Shown in pieces: positions 60,448-64,000 of a stretch of 64,000 nt of DNA (positions are counted from its first letter, which is position 1; every line of letters starts with the position of its first letter). The notes beneath the pieces were generated by a model, which saw only the letters and a program-made list of their open reading frames with translations, was not told where the DNA came from and made no database searches. This DNA is from CAYFPS01 sp964345075. GTDB lineage: Bacteria; CAIWAD01. The stretch is taken from contig CAYFPS010000010.1 of the NCBI GenBank assembly GCA_964345075.1, forward strand, positions 1 to 64,000, given 5' to 3'. Both the position numbers and the translations under genes were made by a program.

Positions 60448-62154
60448 TCAGGCGTCTGCCCGACCGGTCTTTTGCAACTTGCCCCAGGAATCCTTCAGCG
60501 TCACAGTACGCAGGAAGGCAAGTCCATCTGAACTGCTTTCGCGATTGAAGTAACCCAGCCGCTCAAACTGCACGGGGCTGCCAGCCTTTGCCTCGGCCAG
60601 CGCAGGCTCCAGTTTGCAGCCCTTCTTCACAGTCCGGCTCTCCGGATTCAGGGCCTCGCGGAAATCGCCGGCTCCGGGATCTTCCCGATTGAACAGATGA
60701 TCCAGCAGGTGTACCTCGGCATCCAGTGCGTGGCTTGCGCTGACCCAGTGAATGGTCCCCTTGACCTTGCGGCCGTCCGGCGCATTACCGCCACGGCTGT
60801 CGGGGTCGATCCAACCGCGCAGTTCGGTGATTTCCCCGGACTCATTCTTGATCACATCGGTGCAGGTAAAGAGATAGGCGTAGCGCAGGCGGACTTCTCT
60901 ACCGGGCGCAAGACGGAAGAACTTCCTGGGTGGATCTTCCATGAAATCATCGCGCTCGATGCAGATCTCGCGGGTAAAGGGCACCTTGCGGCTTCCATCT
61001 TCCGCACACTCGGGGTTGTTTACCGCATCCATCCAGTCCACATGGCCTTCTTCAATGTTCTCGATGACAACCTTGAGCGGATCCAGCACGGCCATGCGTC
61101 GCTGTGATACACGGTTCAGGTCTTCACGCAAACAGTGCTCGAGGAGCTGTACGTCCACCTTTGAATCACGCTTGGCCAGTCCAATGCGATCACAAAAGTC
61201 GCGAATTGCGGAGGGCGTATAGCCCCTTCTGCGCAGGCCACTGATTGTCGGCATGCGAGGATCATCCCAGCCGTCAACCACGCCCTCCTTGACCAGCGTG
61301 AGCAGATGACGCTTGCTCATCAGTGTATAGGTCAGGTTGAGGCGGGCAAATTCAATCTGCCGAGGCTTGCAGGGCGCGCTCACATTGTCTACCGACCAGT
61401 CGTAGAGCGGACGATGGTTCTCGAATTCCAGCGTGCAGAGGGAGTGCGTGATACCTTCCTGCGCGTCAGAAAGCGGATGGGTAAAATCGTACATGGGATA
61501 AATGCACCATGTATCACCGGTCCGCTGGTGATGTGCACGGCGAATGCGGTAGAGTGCCGGATCGCGCATGTTCATATTGGGGCTGGCCATGTCGATTTTC
61601 GCGCGCAGTACACGACTGCCATCTTCAAACTCGCCCGCGCGCATGCGCCGGAAGAGATCCAGGTTCTCCTCCACACTGCGCTCGCGGTAGGGGCTGTTCA
61701 CACCCGGCTCGGTCAGGGTTCCGCGAGTTGCGCGAATTTCCTCGGCACTCTGATCGTCCACATAGGCCAGACCCTTCATCACCAGTTCTTCAGCATACTG
61801 ATAGAGCTGATCGAAGTAATCCGATGCGTGATACAAATGCTCGTCCCATTCCCAGCCGAGCCAGCGGACATCGGCCATGATGGAGTCGACATACTCCTGC
61901 TCTTCCTTGATGGGATTGGTGTCATCAAAGCGCAGGTGGCAGCGGGTGGGAACCTTGTCTGCGTACTCTTTGGCCAGGCTGAAATTCAGGCAGATTGCCT
62001 TGGCATGGCCGATATGCAAGTATCCATTGGGCTCGGGAGGAAAGCGTGTTACAATCTCGACGTGTTTGCCCGAGGCAATATCTCCGTCGATGATCTGGCG
62101 TATGAAGTCCCTGGGCGTTCCTTCTTCCCGCAGTGGCTTGATTTCTGTGGACAT
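60448..62154 (-). CDS. glnS: Glutaminyl-tRNA synthetase
   Basis: A 568-residue class I synthetase of the E. coli GlnRS type. It has VTRFPPEPNGYLHIGHAKAI (HIGH at 47-50), LRFDDTNPIKEEQEYVDSI, a VDNVSAPCKPRQIEFARLNL region, LMSKRHLLTLV as the KMSKS motif, and a full anticodon-binding beta-barrel end. It charges glutamine to tRNA-Gln directly. GlnRS has a patchy distribution in bacteria, so its presence implies that the GatCAB route is not needed for Gln here. It follows gltX by 12 nt. Confidence 0.95.
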   Translation of the reverse strand: MSTEIKPLREEGTPRDFIRQIIDGDIASGKHVEIVTRFPPEPNGYLHIGHAKAICLNFSLAKEYADKVPTRCHLRFDDTNPIKEEQEYVDSIMADVRWLGWEWDEHLYHASDYFDQLYQYAEELVMKGLAYVDDQSAEEIRATRGTLTEPGVNSPYRERSVEENLDLFRRMRAGEFEDGSRVLRAKIDMASPNMNMRDPALYRIRRAHHQRTGDTWCIYPMYDFTHPLSDAQEGITHSLCTLEFENHRPLYDWSVDNVSAPCKPRQIEFARLNLTYTLMSKRHLLTLVKEGVVDGWDDPRMPTISGLRRRGYTPSAIRDFCDRIGLAKRDSKVDVQLLEHCLREDLNRVSQRRMAVLDPLKVVIENIEEGHVDWMDAVNNPECAEDGSRKVPFTREICIERDDFMEDPPRKFFRLAPGREVRLRYAYLFTCTDVIKNESGEITELRGWIDPDSRGGNAPDGRKVKGTIHWVSASHALDAEVHLLDHLFNREDPGAGDFREALNPESRTVKKGCKLEPALAEAKAGSPVQFERLGYFNRESSSDGLAFLRTVTLKDSWGKLQKTGRADA

Positions 62155-62166
62155 GATCGTTCCTTC

Positions 62167-63675
62167 TTAACCGTGATAGCGCTCACGGTACTCCTTTTCC
62201 AGTGACTTCAGCTTCTTGCCCGACAGGACGGTTCCGGCTGCGGCCAGATCCTCCAGTGCGTATTGCAGGCGCCGGCGTGAAAGATCCGCTCCCAGAATCT
62301 CGCAGGAATCAAAGAGCGGCAGGGCAACACGGCTGCCGCAGATGGCTACAAAGAAGGGCGCCAGCAAGTCGCGCAGCTTGAGATCCTCGATGGCGGCCAT
62401 CTTCTCAAAGACTGCCCTTAGCTGCTGGCCATCAAACTGGCGCAGGGCTTCGAACTCCCAGAGCGCAATGCGCAGCAGGCGTGCCGTTGCTTCAGCATCC
62501 ATGTTGCGCGGCACCAGCTCATCGAGCTTGAGCGGCAGGCGATCCATGAAGAGAAAGGCCATCATCGGCAAGAGGTCGCTTAAAGTGCCCAGCCGCTTCT
62601 GCGTAAGGGGGAGAATTTTCAAGAGGGTTTCGTCGTTCAGCTTCCAGGCCTTGAAACGCTCCAGCAGCTGTGATGCATCCAGCTCTTCACGCAGGTACCG
62701 TCCGTTCAGCCAGCCGAATTTGTCCACATCGAAGACGGGACCGCCCAGGCTTACCCGGCTGATATCAAAGCTCTCCATGAAATCGGCCAGCGAGAACATC
62801 TCGCGGCCATCGGGCAGCGTGTAGCCCATCATGCCCAGATAATTGAGCACGGCCTCGGGCAGATAGCCTGCATCACGGTAATAGCTGACGCTTGTCGGAT
62901 TCTTGCGCTTGGAAAGCTTGCTCTTGTCCGGATTACGGAGGAGCGGCATGTGAATGAATTCAGGCAGCTTCCAGCCGAATGCCTGATAGAGCAGAACATG
63001 CTTGGGCAGGCTGCTGATCCATTCTTCACCGCGTATCACATGGGTCACGCCCATCAGGTGATCGTCCACCACGTTGGCCAGATGATAGGTCGGGAAGCCG
63101 TCGGTCTTCTGCAGTACCTGATGATCAACCGTGCGCCAGCCGATGCGGATTTCGTCGCGCAGCCTTTCCGGCACCACGCAATCACCGTCGGCTGGAACCT
63201 TGAGACGTATCACATGATCTTCACCGGCTGCAATCCGGCTCGCGGCTTCAGCTGGGTCAAGCTCCATGCAATGACCATCGTAGCGCGGGTCTTCCTTGGA
63301 GGCCATCTGCTGCTGGCGCAGCTCATTCAGCCGCCCGGCCGTGCAGAAGCAGGGGTAGGCATGACCGGAATCCACCAGCTGCCTGACGTGTTCGCGATAG
63401 ATGTCCAAACGCTCGCTTTGGCGATAGGGTCCGTGCGGACCACCCTTGTCCGGACCTTCGTCCCACTCGATTCCTGCCCATTCCAGCGCTTCAAAAATCG
63501 CGCGTTCGCTGGCAGCCGTGGAGCGTGCCTGATCCGTGTCTTCAATCCGCAGAATGAAGCGGCCGCCCTGGCTGCGGGCAAAGGCCAGATTGAACAAGGC
63601 CATGTATACGGTGCCGATATGGGGATCACCGGTTGGACTGGGTGCGATTCGGGTACAGACCCTACCCTCGCTCAT
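62167..63675 (-). CDS. gltX: Glutamyl-tRNA synthetase
   Basis: ATG at 63675 (MSEGRVCTRIAPSPTGDPHIGT) is chosen; an in-frame ATG at 63759 adds 28 residues not found in the family. The 502-residue class I enzyme has SPTGDPHIGT (HIGH-type, 13-22), RIEDTDQARST, HVIRGEEWISSLPKHVLLYQAFGW and KLSKRKNPTSV as the KMSKS loop. The C-terminal helical anticodon domain is complete. It lies next to glnS in one transcript. The upstream gap 63676-63773 has no visible gene. Confidence 0.95.
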   Translation of the reverse strand: MSEGRVCTRIAPSPTGDPHIGTVYMALFNLAFARSQGGRFILRIEDTDQARSTAASERAIFEALEWAGIEWDEGPDKGGPHGPYRQSERLDIYREHVRQLVDSGHAYPCFCTAGRLNELRQQQMASKEDPRYDGHCMELDPAEAASRIAAGEDHVIRLKVPADGDCVVPERLRDEIRIGWRTVDHQVLQKTDGFPTYHLANVVDDHLMGVTHVIRGEEWISSLPKHVLLYQAFGWKLPEFIHMPLLRNPDKSKLSKRKNPTSVSYYRDAGYLPEAVLNYLGMMGYTLPDGREMFSLADFMESFDISRVSLGGPVFDVDKFGWLNGRYLREELDASQLLERFKAWKLNDETLLKILPLTQKRLGTLSDLLPMMAFLFMDRLPLKLDELVPRNMDAEATARLLRIALWEFEALRQFDGQQLRAVFEKMAAIEDLKLRDLLAPFFVAICGSRVALPLFDSCEILGADLSRRRLQYALEDLAAAGTVLSGKKLKSLEKEYRERYHG

Positions 63676-63773
63676 GGAGCTCTCCTTGCTGTCCTGATTC
63701 AGCTTGTGACAAAGGAACAAAGGTAGCGAAAGCCGTGCGCTGAAGCACGGGAATAGCAAGAATCAGCGGCCGC

Positions 63774-64000
63774 TCAGTGAAGCTTCCCGGCGGCTTTCAG
63801 GGCATCGTGATAGCCCTTGTAGAGGTGATACTTCATCAATAGAACCCAGGCGGCACTCTCGGCATCACGGGTTTTGCCGTCACCCGCATCCAGGTGCGGC
63901 AAGGTCGCATCGGGATGCTCTTCGGCCAGACGAATCAGTTTCTGGGCAGCACTGGCCATGCGGCGGCCCTCGACAAAGTGCGCCAAACGGGCCCGTTCGA
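63774..64000 (-). CDS. C-terminal part of a hypothetical protein, cut by the window edge
   Basis: The frame stays open to the last base (ERARLAHFVEGRRMASAAQ at the edge), so the gene begins beyond 64000; a TTG at 63986 exists but need not be the start. About 75 residues are seen: helical, charged, ending WVLLMKYHLYKGYHDALKAAGKLH. I do not recognise the family. Confidence 0.6.
   Translation of the reverse strand, partial: ERARLAHFVEGRRMASAAQKLIRLAEEHPDATLPHLDAGDGKTRDAESAAWVLLMKYHLYKGYHDALKAAGKLH

Larger units (their letters stand above)
2728..63831. repeat. Dispersed over-represented 7-mer GTGATAC / GTATCAC (window-wide)
   Basis: By eye I count about 66 copies, roughly 36 reading GTGATAC and 30 reading GTATCAC on the plus strand, against about 8 expected by chance for a 7-mer on two strands. 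Examples begin at 2728, 2899, 3014, 3032, 5092, 5138, 6427, 13737, 31565, 33373, 39554, 42172, 45524, 49361, 52388, 54659, 61105, 63209 and 63825. Most sit inside genes in all three frames and often force the uncommon Ile codon ATA (Val-Ile-Gln read as GTG ATA CAA). The base after the core is usually A and the base before usually C, giving a loose consensus CGTGATACA. Copies are absent between 13,744 and 31,564. The function is unknown; a DNA-uptake-like or recombination signal is inferred. Confidence 0.85.

Overview
The window (about 64 kb, roughly mid-50s % GC except an AT-richer core) looks like the chromosome of an uncultivated Gram-negative bacterium of the FCB superphylum. The evidence is a gingipain-type C25 peptidase with a FlgD-like C-terminal sorting domain, translationally coupled to a PorV-like barrel (type IX secretion flavour), a two-component sensor with a periplasmic propeller plus Y_Y_Y-like domain, and both GlnRS and GluRS. 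The exact phylum cannot be fixed from the sequence alone. No tRNA, rRNA, insertion sequence, CRISPR array or phage gene was seen.

Layout. 0-0.7 kb: a small four-helix-bundle gene with short repeats. 0.7-6.9 kb (minus): PorV-like protein and PorU-like C25 peptidase. 7-12 kb (minus): bacillosamine-type priming genes (PglF/PglE/PglC-like) and a WbpA-like UDP-GlcNAc 6-dehydrogenase. 12.2-19.9 kb (plus): export lipoprotein, ExeA-like ATPase with LysM, a degenerate CpsD-like ATPase, a Wzz-like protein, an O-antigen ligase/polymerase, a beta-helix lipoprotein and a glycosyltransferase. 19.9-30.7 kb: an AT-richer glycan block with a methyltransferase remnant, PurU plus ATP-grasp, flippase, glycosyltransferases, AsnB-like amidotransferase, GNAT/FemAB-like protein, deacetylase and WecB. 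30.7-38.5 kb: WbpE, WbpD, GlpD-like, WbpB, a UDP-sugar epimerase, a second WecB, a methyltransferase and a PlsC-like acyltransferase. 38.5-41 kb: a repeat-rich non-coding zone around a second polysaccharide deacetylase and a second four-helix-bundle gene. 41-52.9 kb (plus): two tightly overlapping operons (YchF, unknown protein, heterodimeric ABC exporter, TauE-like; then beta-CASP hydrolase, MATE, LOG, nitrilase). 53.1-64 kb (minus): a sigma-54 two-component system, QueG, YciI-like, methyltransferase, SIMPL protein, GlnRS, GluRS and a partial gene.

How it fits together. WbpA, WbpB, WbpE, WbpD and a WecB-type epimerase are together sufficient for a UDP-2,3-diacetamido-uronic acid pathway. PglF, PglE and PglC could prime a lipid-linked glycan with an amino-dideoxy sugar. 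Wzx, Wzy/WaaL, Wzz and Wza-type proteins would assemble and export it. The gene set resembles exosortase (XrtA)-associated exopolysaccharide loci, but no exosortase gene is present here.

Most unusual signals. (1) The 7-mer GTGATAC/GTATCAC occurs about 66 times by eye count against about 8 expected, in every reading frame and on both strands, yet is absent for 17.8 kb (13,744-31,564) across the glycan block. It behaves like a genome-wide DNA-level signal, for example a DNA-uptake or recombination signal, and marks the glycan block as foreign or recently exchanged. (2) Degenerate repeats with strict 7-bp period flank both four-helix-bundle genes in inverted orientation.
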